The notes under the pieces are model-generated. The model made no database searches, was not told the origin of the DNA, and was given only the letters and a program-made list of their open reading frames with translations. 64,000 nt of DNA from Siphonodentalium dalli. Its lineage: Eukaryota > Mollusca > Scaphopoda > Gadilida > Siphonodentaliidae. A program made the translations under genes and the position numbers. This document shows positions 50,446 to 61,319 of the stretch, one piece after another. The first letter of the stretch is position 1, and each line of letters begins with the position of its first letter. The stretch spans positions 26,724,987 to 26,788,986 of the forward strand of contig CP136063.1 of NCBI GenBank assembly GCA_032622095.1, given 5' to 3'.

Positions 50446-53040
50446 TTATGTACGATGTTCAGCAGGTTAAGCTCGCAGCGATTTTAGGGGGGAGAGCTGT
50501 CGTTGTTTAGGTCCTTGGTTCGTGATTTTAATTGATTTGATGTGCCTACATAATATACATAGGTAAAGTAATATTATAATCTCTGTTAAAATTATCAGGG
50601 TTCACGGTTTATTCGGAAAGATTAAACAAAATGGGTTACATGTACCGGTATTGTTTTATGTCTGACATGTAGGTCCAGGTATGGTTAAGATTGAATTTAT
50701 TGGTGGTTTTATATACGGATCAGTTGGACCAATATCAATATTTAAGTCGAGAAACTATTTTATTGACGTCGCGGCTGACTGTACAATTAATGAAATCGGG
50801 TCAAATGGTTTATTTTGGAATTCACGTGCAGGTGTCCATTGACCGACGTCGCGTCTCGGGATTTTCTCTCACTCTCTCTCTCTCCAAAATCGCCACATAA
50901 GTTGGAAATGATTTACTTGACTGAAAGGTACCATGATAGGTTATATTTATGAAATTTGTATGAGTTTCCCGTTTGTATGTAATTGCTGGTCGCAGTGGAG
51001 GTAGCTACTGTAACATTTAATTGAAAAGAATACCCAAGCACTGCAGTTGGACTGTTCTATTTTTAGCTGGGTTTTTTTGGCAAGTGCAGTTCACCGAACT
51101 GGAAAGCGCAGTAATTGATTTTAGTTTAAAAAAATTTATCAGAATGCTCTTGGCTGAGGATTGTTCAATCGAAATGGTGGGTTTGTGGTCAGGGCGGTTT
51201 TACCATATGGCTACATTTCTGTTCACAACTGAAGAGGGTGGGATGGGGGGTAAAAACAAATTATGTTTGTATTACCAGTGAACGAGAAGAGGTCAAGTGA
51301 CCAATTCCGAAAGGGCACATCCATGCACATCTACACAGCAAAGGTCACAGAGTTGTAAATATTTACGGGTGTGAATATTTCGGTATGAAAACATTACAAA
51401 GCAGGTCGATTTGGGTTTTTTGTTTTTTTTCTTCTTCATTAGAAAGTTGGTGTGTTTATATTTGAGTTTTGTATTGGTTTTTCAAAACTAGGTGAAGTGT
51501 TGTGATTCAAGAAAATAATTCTAAAAATAAATTTATATAGCAAAATTTTGGCAATTTACCAAGCCCATCTGCCAGTCAATTGTTTCGGCTGTTTATTGAT
51601 ATGGCTGTTTTGGTTCCCAGACAGATACTTCATATATAACCCTCACTTCATATATAACCCTCACTGCAGAGACCCACCTGGAAATCCCCATTCCAAATGT
51701 TTTCCCCGACCCACTCCCTAACCTGCAATATCATTTGTATTGAAGGGGGAGATGAATAATATAGCCTAGCCAATTTGACAAGGCCGCAAGTCGTGAGAAC
51801 ATGCTGGGTGGGGGGGGGGGGGGTAAAAATAATTATAAATAATTTTAAGTGGGATTTCTTCCAATTCCAGGGACGTGTGTGGGTTTTATTTGCCCATTCC
51901 CATGTGATTTACAATTGGAACAGTTACCATGCAAGTCATAATAGTTCGCAGGTGCCCAAATGATAGTGTTGACATTATTGTGATTGTGAGAAGATATTTC
52001 AAGGATCTCTATTTTGGGGAATGGGGATATAGAGTAAGATGTCCATTACTGTTTATTTTAGTGACCATTTCTGCCTGTCACTATATTATTAGGCAATCAT
52101 TAGGCACCCGAGAGTATGGTCTGAGTTGTGGGTATGATTCAATGGCATTTGGTATACTACATTATTCAGTAGGTTGAGGAGATGTTGGAAACACAAGTTC
52201 ACGGTAGAACATACCAACAGCTATTGTTATAGCGTTAACTAACATATATAACAAAGTCATATACATGTATACAATATCGGTATTGAAAATGCTCTTAGCA
52301 GAGTAACGTGATCTCTCCCAGAAATGATTTGGGTGTCCAGTAGTGATTTTAACAGAACTCTCGTTATTAGAATTTAGCATATAGATACAATCTGTAGTGT
52401 AATTTTGTGCATACGTACGGTTTAAGTGTGAATTTTTTTTTTGAAATGGCACTTTTGCTCAATCTGTCATTTTAAGGAGTATGTATAAATCATAAGTTTG
52501 GTGACTGTTACTTCATGGCAGTTTGTCTTTGTTGAGACATACATCTGGGACAATTAAAAACTATTTGTTGGTGAGATCACATCTTTAGTTATTGAGTGGA
52601 CTAGTTATTAGAATGTCTACCCAAAGCGAACTGGAGACCATGATCAAATTGACCATTTTCTTCTCTTTTAAATTGTTGCTTTATTTATTAATTAATTGTT
52701 TTATTATTAATCTATTTTATTTATTTATTTATATATTTATTTTAATTTTTTTATTATTTATTTATTATTTTTGGAATGGCTTTGTTTCTTTGTAAACACG
52801 TTTTATAGTTTTGAGGTAAGATGAGATTTATCATTATTTACAATTTAGATATATAAGTACGGAGTTATCGTTAGCCCAATATTTATGACTCTTCACGAGA
52901 ATTGGGTTTACAAGAGTTTTCAGAAGATCAAAATCATGGTTCGGAGATATGAACTTTTTGAAGAAGCGTTTGCATTGTTTTTGTTTTTTTGTTTTTGTTT
53001 TAGTTATTTAAATACATAAGCTATATACGATAATATCTAG
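50446..53040. other. No gene recognised
   Basis: AT-rich DNA with G runs at 50425-50437 (edge) and 51810-51823, a CTCT run near 50870-50882, and a TTTATT-rich patch at about 52665-52765. A 96-codon minus frame (52162-52452) has a hydrophobic stretch (YMYMTLLYMLVNAITIAVGMF) but no family resemblance and no flanking splice signal that I could support. Confidence 0.45.
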
Positions 53041-53544
53041 CCTGATATTTTACTCTTCCCGACATGGGGGTCGGACGAGTTTTCAGGGGAGATATTCTAT
53101 ACATGTACTTGCCATGGTTATTGAGACCATGCGAGTGTTCGACTTAATCGTCAACTGGTAATTTATAAATATGAAAGTGACCAGTCGGGGGTATGCTCCC
53201 CCGAAAGGATTGATGGAAGGGGCAACAGAGGGATGCATAGCACTAGTTGGATGTAGCCGAACACTGGCTCCGTAAGCAATTAAGGTAGTTTTCTGATGTT
53301 GTGTACGTTACTATGTGTATGCAGGATTTAGAAAGCTATGCAGAGTGCCGTGTATCCATAGTGTTAGTCTTATAATGTTAGATTATGATTATTTTGTTTT
53401 TGTACACCAGTTTGCTTTGAGTAGGAATATATTATATATTATATGCATAATTACATAAATGTTCATAAATATAAATATAAATGGACTACCCACTCCTTTG
53501 TTAGTCCACCAAGAATACCAATTAGACCAATGTCTGAAATATTA
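53041..53544. other. No gene; small hairpin
   Basis: TCGGGGG at 53187 and CCCCCGA at 53200 form a 7-bp stem with a 6-nt loop. Nothing else was recognised, and no RNA family could be assigned. Confidence 0.35.
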
Positions 53545-54115
53545 GTACATGTAACAACAATATTTTTGGTATTCTGGTATCAATGATTATAGTTTTTCAG
53601 GCGGGGGGGATTTGGAAACATTTCCCTAGCATTGTAAAGGTTTCACAGGCATGTATCCAGTGTGCCGGGTTTGGTTTTGGTCTTTGTCTATTTGTTATGG
53701 TGGGAAAGTGAAATGAAATTATTTCTAATTCAGCCAAAATATTTAAGTCTAACATTTGAGCTAGTAACAGAATCAAAATAAATTATTGGGGATATTTGGC
53801 CAGGAAAACTGGATACATCACTTCGGTGGTTTGTTGATAATTATTCACTTCATACCTGTAACAACGGTAATTTGATATCAATGATTAGAGTTTTTGCCTT
53901 TTTTAGGAGTGGGGGGGGGGGGCGTTGGAAACTTTCCCTGTCATGTATCCAGTGAACCAGGTTTGAGTTTGTTTATGATGTTTGGTTTCTGACTAATTGA
54001 AATTATTTCTAATTCAGGCATATTATTTTAACTAACATTTGTTTTTGTAACACAATCAAAATAATTAATATGGGATATTCGGCCCGGAAAACTGGATACA
54101 TTTCTTAGTTGGCTA
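53545..54115. repeat. Tandem dimer, ~298-bp spacing
   Basis: TATCAATGATTA(T/G)AGTTTTT occurs at about 53578 and 53876. Both copies then carry a G run, GGAAAC-TTTCCCT, CATGTATCCAGTG, GAAATTATTTCTAATTCAG, ACA(G/C)AATCAAAATAA and GGAAAACTGGATACAT. The second copy lacks about 20 bp present in the first. Confidence 0.85.
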
Positions 54116-54750
54116 GTTCGTGTTTATTCAGTTTACCAGGGAGTTGTGTGTAATGCAGACATTGATGTAGCATGCTTGTACGCCAGAGACGTTTGGGTAA
54201 GAAACATGTGGGCTAACGCGCACTCGTTTCCTACCGACGTCTCTCGCCTCTCGTGAATTTTTTAACGTAATTATCGGAACTAATTGATTACTCTCTACAT
54301 CGTTATCTAATATAATCTAATCTTACGTCGGTGTTTGGTGTTAAAACTGTTATTTGTGATCACAAAAAGACCTGCTGACTGCGTCCGACTGCGTCTGACT
54401 GCGTCCCTCAGTTCACCGTACATGTGTAGTAGACATAATGTTCAAACTGACTGTATACATAAATACACCACTGTGCAGAAAACATACATATGGGAGATTC
54501 GACTTCTCGTGTTATACTATTTTATGTGTCGATCTGCCTATGATAACGCGTCCTTTCTCAATGACACATAAATTATACTTCATTATTATATGTTACGTTG
54601 ATGTTCACTATGAATTATCAATTGGTATGTTTTTTAAAAGTGCAGCGTCCGTCGAAGGTTGAAATTAGGAGTTGTGTTTCGATGAAATGAAAAAGCTGAA
54701 ACGCTAATTCCGGTCCATCTTCAGTATAATACCACGAATACATTGTCTTA
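54116..54750. other. No gene recognised; region 3' of the lectin
   Basis: It holds a short repeat of GACTGCGTC (three or four copies near 54378-54408). On the minus strand it lies downstream of the lectin stop and minisatellite, so it may include 3' UTR, but the poly(A) site is not evident. Confidence 0.4.
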
Positions 54751-55128
54751 CTTCTGGCACATGTAAAACTTCTCTTGTGTTGTGCTGTCTAACTTCTGGC
54801 ACATGTAAAACTTCTCTTGTGTTGTGCTGTCTCATTTCTGGCACATGTAAAACTTCTCTTGTGTTGTGCTGTCTCACTTCTGGCACGTGTGAAACTTCTC
54901 TTGTGTTGTGCTGTCTCACTTCTGGCACATGTAAAACTTCTCTTGTGTTGTGCTGTCTCACTTCTGGCACATGTAAAACTTCTCTTGTGTTGTGCTGTCT
55001 CACTTCTGGCACATGTAAAACTTCTCTTGTGTTGTGCTGTCTCATTTCTGGCACATGTAAAACTTCTCTTGTGTTGTGCTGTCTCACTTCTGGCACATGT
55101 AAAACTTCGCTTGATTTGTTGTGTCGCA
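54751..55128. repeat. 42-bp minisatellite derived from lectin 3' codons
   Basis: CTTCTGGCACATG or a one-base variant begins units at 54751, 54793, 54835, 54877, 54919, 54961, 55003 and 55045, and the founding copy is the lectin exon end at 55087. Each unit on the minus strand contains AAGTTTTACATGTGCCAGAA, the codons for KFYMCQ plus part of K that close the lectin. In most units the TGA stop is kept; in one it is TTA. The first half of each unit also aligns to the preceding lectin codons with small indels. Because 42 is a multiple of three, two minus frames and two plus frames stay open across the array and give false ORFs of 121-178 codons. Confidence 0.93.
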
Positions 55129-55304
55129 GAAGTGGTCAATGAACCTATACATGTTGAACTCACCAGAAAAATATCCGGCAAGGCAGTCTTCTTGTCCATT
55201 GTCTGGCTCATTCCCTCCCCAACCAAGGAATGGCAGCTCCTTCAAGTTCCACATGTACCACGTGTCATTTCCGAAAACGTCTCTCCCGTCTACCCACACC
55301 TTAG
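55084..55304 (-). CDS. C-type lectin-like domain, last coding exon
   Basis: The exon encodes the C-terminal half of a C-type lectin domain (about 72 codons). In order: AKVWVDGRDVFGNDTWYMW, WGGNEPDN (55198-55221), the usual W-x-x-x-EPN calcium/sugar loop but with EPD, then EDCLAG, FIDHFCD in the place of the WND strand, and FYMCQK before the stop at 55084-55086. The three conserved cysteines of this half (EDC, HFC, YMC) are all present. On the minus strand the exon is preceded by TTTTGTTTGCAG, a good splice acceptor ending at 55305. The asparagine-aspartate part of WND is altered (FID), so sugar binding is uncertain. Such proteins are usually secreted recognition molecules. No upstream exon was identified in this window, so the start, signal peptide and full length are unknown. 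The stop is followed at once by a minisatellite made from this exon's own end. Confidence 0.88.
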
Positions 55305-56059
55305 CTGCAAACAAAATAGTTGGTCACTTAACACAAACCAAAGCATTTCATAACGTTGAGTACCAGCGTTAAATCCAGCGTATGTTGGCTCTTGTATTTT
55401 TCGCTGCCAAAAATTTGTTTCACTGCCAAAAATATTTTCTCATGAGAAAACAAAATTCAAGGTCTTGTTTGTCCTTTAGCGAGTAGCAATACATATGTTC
55501 CTTTGTTAAGTTACTCCTGATATGGTGCATCTGAAGAGCATTTGAACGTAAAGTTGTGAAAAGGTGTTACATGTAAATGTCTTATTTCGTTAAGTTTTTC
55601 CACATAATTTAGAGTCCTTATATGAGTATTTTATTGACATATATCCATCCCGAAAAAAGTGATTAGATCAAATAATCACTAGGTCTAAAGGAAAAGATCA
55701 CTACTAAATATGTATTATCATGTGACTTATCCACATAACAAATAAAAAAGCATTTAATTAACCAAAACTTCAGTTAACATCCGAATACCAAAAAATCAAC
55801 AAGAAGTTCTTATTCAACAGAAAGGGCCATAACCATTTTCATCGAGAAAAAAACAAAAACAAACAAACGAACTTCTCCTGTATTTATAAATGATCGATGC
55901 ACATTGAAGTAAGAGCAAATATATCACATGTATCTCTGCTCTGGTGAACACCCGTTGATGTCATATGCCACCCGCACAAATCATGGGAACACTCTGATAT
56001 TGTGACAGGATAGTTTATAACATTGAAATAATATATTTGTTATATAATAGATGTTTCTT
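55305..56059 (-). other. Probable lectin intron, no exon recognised
   Basis: Sequence upstream of the acceptor on the lectin strand. AT-rich, without a second lectin exon that I could recognise. The donor site was not located. Confidence 0.4.
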
Positions 56060-56845
56060 AGGCAGGTGCCCCATTCTTAAATTTAAAACAATACTCAATT
56101 CCAAACTATCTATTTGAATGGCAAAACTATAACCGATATATGTCATGGTACTATAACAACACATGTTCATCATCACAATCTGAGAGATACGTTCTAATTA
56201 TGTAAAATAAATGTGGTTTAAACAACATAAAAAACAATTTCCCCTAGTCATTGGAGTTTGACAGGAAATAAGTGCAACAAACACACTGAATTATCTGTCA
56301 TATGAACTCTACTATGAAATCCGCTCAGTCAATTATCTAAAATCGTGAATGTCTGCGAGAAAAAAAAAAAATTCATTGCATATTTTAGGTGTTTGGTGGC
56401 AATTTGCATATTGTTTTGTCATGTACAGGACCAAACAACATTAAACAACATAAATGGTATTCAACCGCGTTTGCAATATTATGAAAGATGTAAACACTCA
56501 ACACTTTTCAGACATTATGTTATTTTATGTTGATATTTCATCCACAAAATAGATCTGCAAACAGTTTTGGGTTTGGGTTCATACGCTAGATAATTCAGTG
56601 TGTTCATTGGAAATATTTCCTGTCAAACACTCCAATGACCAGCATGGCAAATTGATGCTTTAATTTGGTTTAAACAACTGTTTTATTTACAAAATTAGAA
56701 CGTAACTATCCTATTGGGAGGGTGAACAGGTGTTGTTATACTACTGTAGCATACATTGGTTATAGAGGATAATAACTTTCTCCTTCAAATGGATAGTTTG
56801 AAAGTGAGAATTTGTTTTAATTCACGAATAGGACGCCTTCATTAT
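56060..56845. repeat. Inverted duplication, ~250-280-bp arms
   Basis: Blocks in 56060-56310 recur inverted in 56560-56845: CACTGAATTATCT with AGATAATTCAGTG, TTTGACAGGAAAT with ATTTCCTGTCAAA, TCATTGGAGT with ACTCCAATGA, ACGTTCTAATT with AATTAGAACGT, ACTATAACAACAC with GTTGTTATACTA, and CAAACTATC with GATAGTTTG. Identity is roughly four-fifths by eye. A spacer of about 250 bp lies between. It may be a decayed TIR transposon; exact ends were not found. Confidence 0.75.
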
Positions 56846-57720
56846 AAAATACTTTACTGTGTGCGAGGTCCCAACTCGAAATTGTACGATTTAGTTGACA
56901 TTGTGGTCAATTTTGCGTTGCGTCACTTACAGTCATCGAATTTCTCCTGGGTAATTAATTCAATGTTTATTTCTATTCTATTAGCTCACAAACCTTACAA
57001 AACATGCAATAACGAGCTGGGACGATCTCTTAATGTGAACTAAATTATTGAGAACAAGTTTTAACAAAGACGTATATTCCCTGCCTTGTTTGTGCAATGT
57101 CATAAACTTCCCTTTAAACATGGGTCTGTAGATCAAAACGTTCACAGGTATTGTACTGGTGGAATATGGCATATACGGACGATAACCAGAGTAGAGACGC
57201 ATGCCATGATTTATGCATGAACGCAATTATATAACACTAGGTAAAGTTGTTATCTGTAAAATATACTCAGCAAATTCTGAGTAACAATGAGGCATAATTC
57301 CATTACAAAACGGCGACCGGAACCTACATTTTGATTCAACTTGTATGCTTATGTGATTAGTCCATGTACACATACATAATTTAAAAGCTATCAAATAATA
57401 TGACATGAGGACTCATTCGGACATCAAAATAATCAGCATATTATTTAACCATGACTCTCTGATGTTAAGACCACATCTAACTAGCATGTACCATGTTTCA
57501 TAGAAATTGTCAAATATTTTTCAAGTTATCATCCGGACAACGGAATCAGACGATGCATCTCCATAATTTCTCGGTAGTTTACATCTAAATATTTATTCAA
57601 CTAGCGTACACTCAAACTATTTACAGAAATACACACAGAAACATGTTTTGTTTGGAAAACCACCATGCTGACGCGTGATTTTTGTCTCTTTTGATGAATC
57701 GCAATCACGAATGTAATTTT
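56846..57720. other. No gene recognised
   Basis: AT-rich DNA. Frames at 56756-57043 and 56981-57226 overlap on opposite strands and show no domain. Confidence 0.4.
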
Positions 57721-57990
57721 GTAACCCTTTTTAAACAAGGATAGGTGAAATATTTTCATTTTTCTAGTCGGAGTTATTCTCGGCTAATCATTTGTAACCG
57801 TAACCGCTAAAACACTTCGCATTTTTGAAACGACTTGCAAATGTAACGTTGTAACCCGTTTTAAACAAGGACAGGTGAAATATTTTCATTTTACTAGTTG
57901 GAGTTATTCTCGGCTAATCATTTGTAACCGTAACCGCTAAAACACTTCGCATTTTTGAAACGACTTGCAAATGTAAATTTGTAACCTAGT
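57721..57990. repeat. 130-bp satellite, isolated two-copy block
   Basis: Two units start with GTAACCC at 57721 and 57851, spacing 130. They carry TTAAACAAGGA, GGTGAAATATTTTCATTTT, GGAGTTATTCTCGGCTAATC, GTAACCGTAACCGCTAAAAC and CATTTTTGAAACGACTTGC. They belong to the same family as the array at 61.3-63.4 kb but lie 3.4 kb away and use CACTTCGC where most units of the main array use CACGTCGC. Confidence 0.92.
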
Positions 57991-58582
57991 CGGATTCCTT
58001 ATGTCATTTAGCATTTTTGGTTTGTTAAAAGCGATCTGAAAACGGATTATGTATGCCTAGTAGGTGTGTTTTCAGGATTCACATGTTTCCATTCTTGAAT
58101 TTTGGCGGGTCGGCCTAAATCGGGGTCAACATAATTTAGAGAGCGTTTCGTATTTACAGAAAACGATAGATGGTGCCATCTGGCGTATGGTGATCGGTGC
58201 CATTAAAAACTTCTCCAAACTACTAGATATGACCGTTACATGTATTTTTGAAAATTTTGATGTGATCGGTTAATTCTTGTTGGCTACAGTTGTGATCAAA
58301 ATTTAACACTGAGCCCTATGGAGATTTGAGTATTAACTGCATCGGATAAACCCGACCAGGAATTATAGAACAACCATCTATATATAAGCCCAACAATATT
58401 TAGCAATACATATGGACGTGATAACATTGTTTAACATTTTTAAACAATACCACCCTATCCACATGTATATGGCTAAACATATCATTGGCATAGATGAGTT
58501 GTTGTAGTTGTTACATTGATGCTGGTCTGGTTTCTCCAAATTTAATACTAAAACAGAATGATCCATAAGCTACGGTGGCTGG
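57991..58582. other. No gene recognised
   Basis: Spacer between the two-copy satellite block and the TIR element. Short frames only. Confidence 0.4.
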
Positions 58583-59690
58583 TTTAGGACATGGGAATTT
58601 CTTTTTATTTTGTGGCCACGAAATACTAATTCATGGCCACGAAATAACTATTTTGTGGCCACGAAATAGATAATTCGTGGCCACGAAATTACTAATTCGT
58701 GGCCACGAAATACTAATTCGTGGCCTTTGCATATATCCAGTAACATTTACGGTATGGTTACACTAAGTTGATGTTTTAGAAACAATGCATACGATCGCAA
58801 AGATGCTACTATAAACAACCTTATGGCGTGGGACCCGGGCTCTATAGGGATAGGAACGTCCGATATAAACTAGCCCAGAGAGCATGGGGAAACACGGGTC
58901 AGGTGGCTCCAAGACAAACTGAATATTCATTAGTTTTTACCAAAAGGGATCGAACGAGAATGACATTTCTCTCGGCATATTGGCCAATTTAAGTCAAATA
59001 AGGGGTTTAGTAGGGTGGGCCCAAAACAAACTTATAAATTTCACCCCTTTCAACCATACCCGATTCAAAATAGTCGGCGCTCAGAAGGGGTCAAAGAGGT
59101 ACACATTATTTCTCGGTCACTTGAACGATATATATCAAATAAAGGGTGATGTATCGTGGCTCGCAAAGCAAGTTAAATTTCCACACCTTCAGCCCATGCA
59201 CTCTAGCGAAAATGATAACTGATCAGAGGGGTCCATATATGGTACATTGTGTTGTAGGGTGACCCCTGAGACAAACTAAATATTCACCCGCTTTCACCAT
59301 CCCCGATCCAAAATGGCCACCCCAGATGGGTTCAAATATGGCACCTATATAATTTCTCGGCCCCTTATCTGTTTGATGTGTAATAAATTGGTGCTGTAGG
59401 GTGGCCCCAATATATACTGAATGTCGTGGTGCCTATTTAACCCACCCCACAGGACGGCGGCAACTTTGGATCGGGTTGGTGAAAGGGATGATTACTTAAT
59501 TTGTTTTTCGGGCCACCCTACAACACCCTTTATCTCAAATCGCCGTGGCTCATGCCAAGATGGTGGACAACTACAACCTGATCATCTCTATCCGCTTCCA
59601 TTACAACAATGGGACTGACGATCGTATATAACAATTAGTTATTTCGTGGCCACGAATTAGTATATAAAAAAAATATTCCCATGTCCCAAA
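58583..59690. mobile_element. TIR element with GTGGCCAC subterminal palindromes
   Basis: The left end TTTAGGACATGGGAAT and the reverse complement of the right end, TTTGGGACATGGGAAT, match with one difference. Just inside the left end, CGTGGCCACG-type palindromes recur about every 21-24 bp (five full and one half copy, 58611-58736). One full copy sits just inside the right end (59643-59657). The interior has degenerate units of about 150 bp (GTAGGGTGGCCC, CAAACT-AATATTCACCC, CTTTCACCATCCCCGATCCAAAATGG split over units) and one inverted unit near 59440-59560. No transposase is present and no target duplication was found. Confidence 0.7.
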
Positions 59691-60040
59691 AGTTTTTACT
59701 GACACTTACATAAATATGACTCGCAGATTTGTTAGCACACAACTCCGTATTATCCGGTACTTCGTCCTGGCAATAAACATTAATTTTGTCAATTGATGAA
59801 AAAACACCATCAATCAATTTTACAACGATATCCTGAAACTTTAGTCTTGATACACATTACATTTGTAGAATAGTGGACTGAAGCACGTGATTGTGCTGTA
59901 TATGATTGATGTGAACCACATTTTTTATCAACTACTGTATCTGGTGGCCTGACTATATTGCAAGTTAATTTTGTAAAATCACATGTAGTTACGATAGATT
60001 ACATGTAAGAGCCATGCATATATGATAGCCATTAAGTTCC
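59691..60040. other. No gene recognised
   Basis: AT-rich spacer with no repeat or domain noticed. Confidence 0.35.
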
Positions 60041-60720
60041 ACCACTGTGAACATTTGAGTAAATTGTCAACTATCTATATGGTTCAACGTTAAATTTTGA
60101 TCGCAACTGTAGTACAGTACTGTACTGTACCCACAGGGACTTATCTGACGATACCAATATTCTCACAAAAACATTTCAGAGTCATACTTGATATATGTGC
60201 ATAATTTGAACTCGCACAATTTCATGATAAGGCTAATCGTGTTAGTTATATTTTTTATAACCAGGAAACGCTCTCTATATGGTCCAACGTTAGTTTTGTT
60301 CGCAACTGTAGTACTGCACCCGCGGAGACTTATCTGACGACAACATTCTCAAAAATACATACTTGACATATGTGCATAATTTAAACTCGCACAATTCATG
60401 AAAAGGCTAATCGTGTTAGTTAATATATGTATAATCAGGAAACGCTCTTTAAATATTTAAAACCGTTCAAACAATTTGTTTCCACTAAAATGTCAGACTG
60501 GAAACAAGTAGACTCTGAAAGTAGACCGCCATATTTGATACTTTTGTTAATTTCAACTCGCACAGTCCACCAGAAAGTTAGTTATGAGGAATAATATTTG
60601 TATAATAAGCAAACGCTCTTTAAATTCTTAAAACAGCCCAAAAACACTTTTTTCCAATAAAATTTCAACTGGACACAGGTAAACTCTGAAAGTAGACACG
60701 TTATTGATAAATAAACCATT
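60041..60720. repeat. Degenerate tandem repeat, ~200-bp unit, about 3 copies
   Basis: ATGGT(T/C)CAACGTTA occurs at about 60079 and 60279, each followed by CGCAACTGTAGTAC, GACTTATCTGACGA, TATGTGCATAATTT, AACTCGCACAAT and GCTAATCGTGTTAGTTA. A third, more diverged unit follows. A second motif, (T/C)TTTCCA(C/A)TAAAAT...AC(T)CTGAAAGTAGAC, appears near 60478, 60650 and again at 61187-61243. Confidence 0.7.
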
Positions 60721-61319
60721 CGCATGTCGTCTTAGACAATCCGAAATGGCGCGACCATTGTTTTCGACCAAAGGAATCTGACTTGTGAAATCAGCGAGGG
60801 TGGGGGTAGGGTTAGCTTTTCTGCGATATCTTTACCAAAATTCGATGTATCGAAGTTTTGTTTGTGGCATATGATCAAGATATCCTTGTAGATTGTTCAT
60901 GTTCGTCTATATGTGATGTAGCTCATTTTAAGAATATACAATACCTTAATATTTGGGAAATAAAATTGAAAATGCAGTCATAAATACAATTCATCTGATG
61001 ATATTATGACACTATTCCTTATTAAGATATGTAATTAAGTAATTTGTGGCAAGACCTCCCCATGTTTTTCGATTTCCAAGAACAAAGAAAGCCACTTACC
61101 GAACTTTCTATGCGTAATAGCATATTTTTATTACCAGGTAGACGGGGAAAAAATAGAGGGGTACACAAACAAAAGCCTCACACAAACCTGTTTCCACTAA
61201 AATATCAAGCTGGAAACAGGTAGATTCTGAAAATAGACACACTGGTGGTGTAGAAACTGTTCTCATATCGCTTTTAACATTCCGAAAACGCGCGACCATT
61301 TTTTTCGACATAATGAATC
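60721..61319. other. No gene; spacer before the 130-bp array
   Basis: AT-rich with one further diverged CTGTTTCCACTAAAAT block at 61187. No coding recognised. Confidence 0.4.

Noticed and set aside
52162-52452. 96-codon minus frame with a hydrophobic segment
   Set aside because: No family resemblance, no supported splice sites, and the composition matches AT-rich surroundings.
54704-55353. Repetitive proteins of 121-178 codons on both strands
   Set aside because: They are frames through the 42-bp minisatellite (a multiple of three, few stops). The real frame is the lectin, which ends at 55084.
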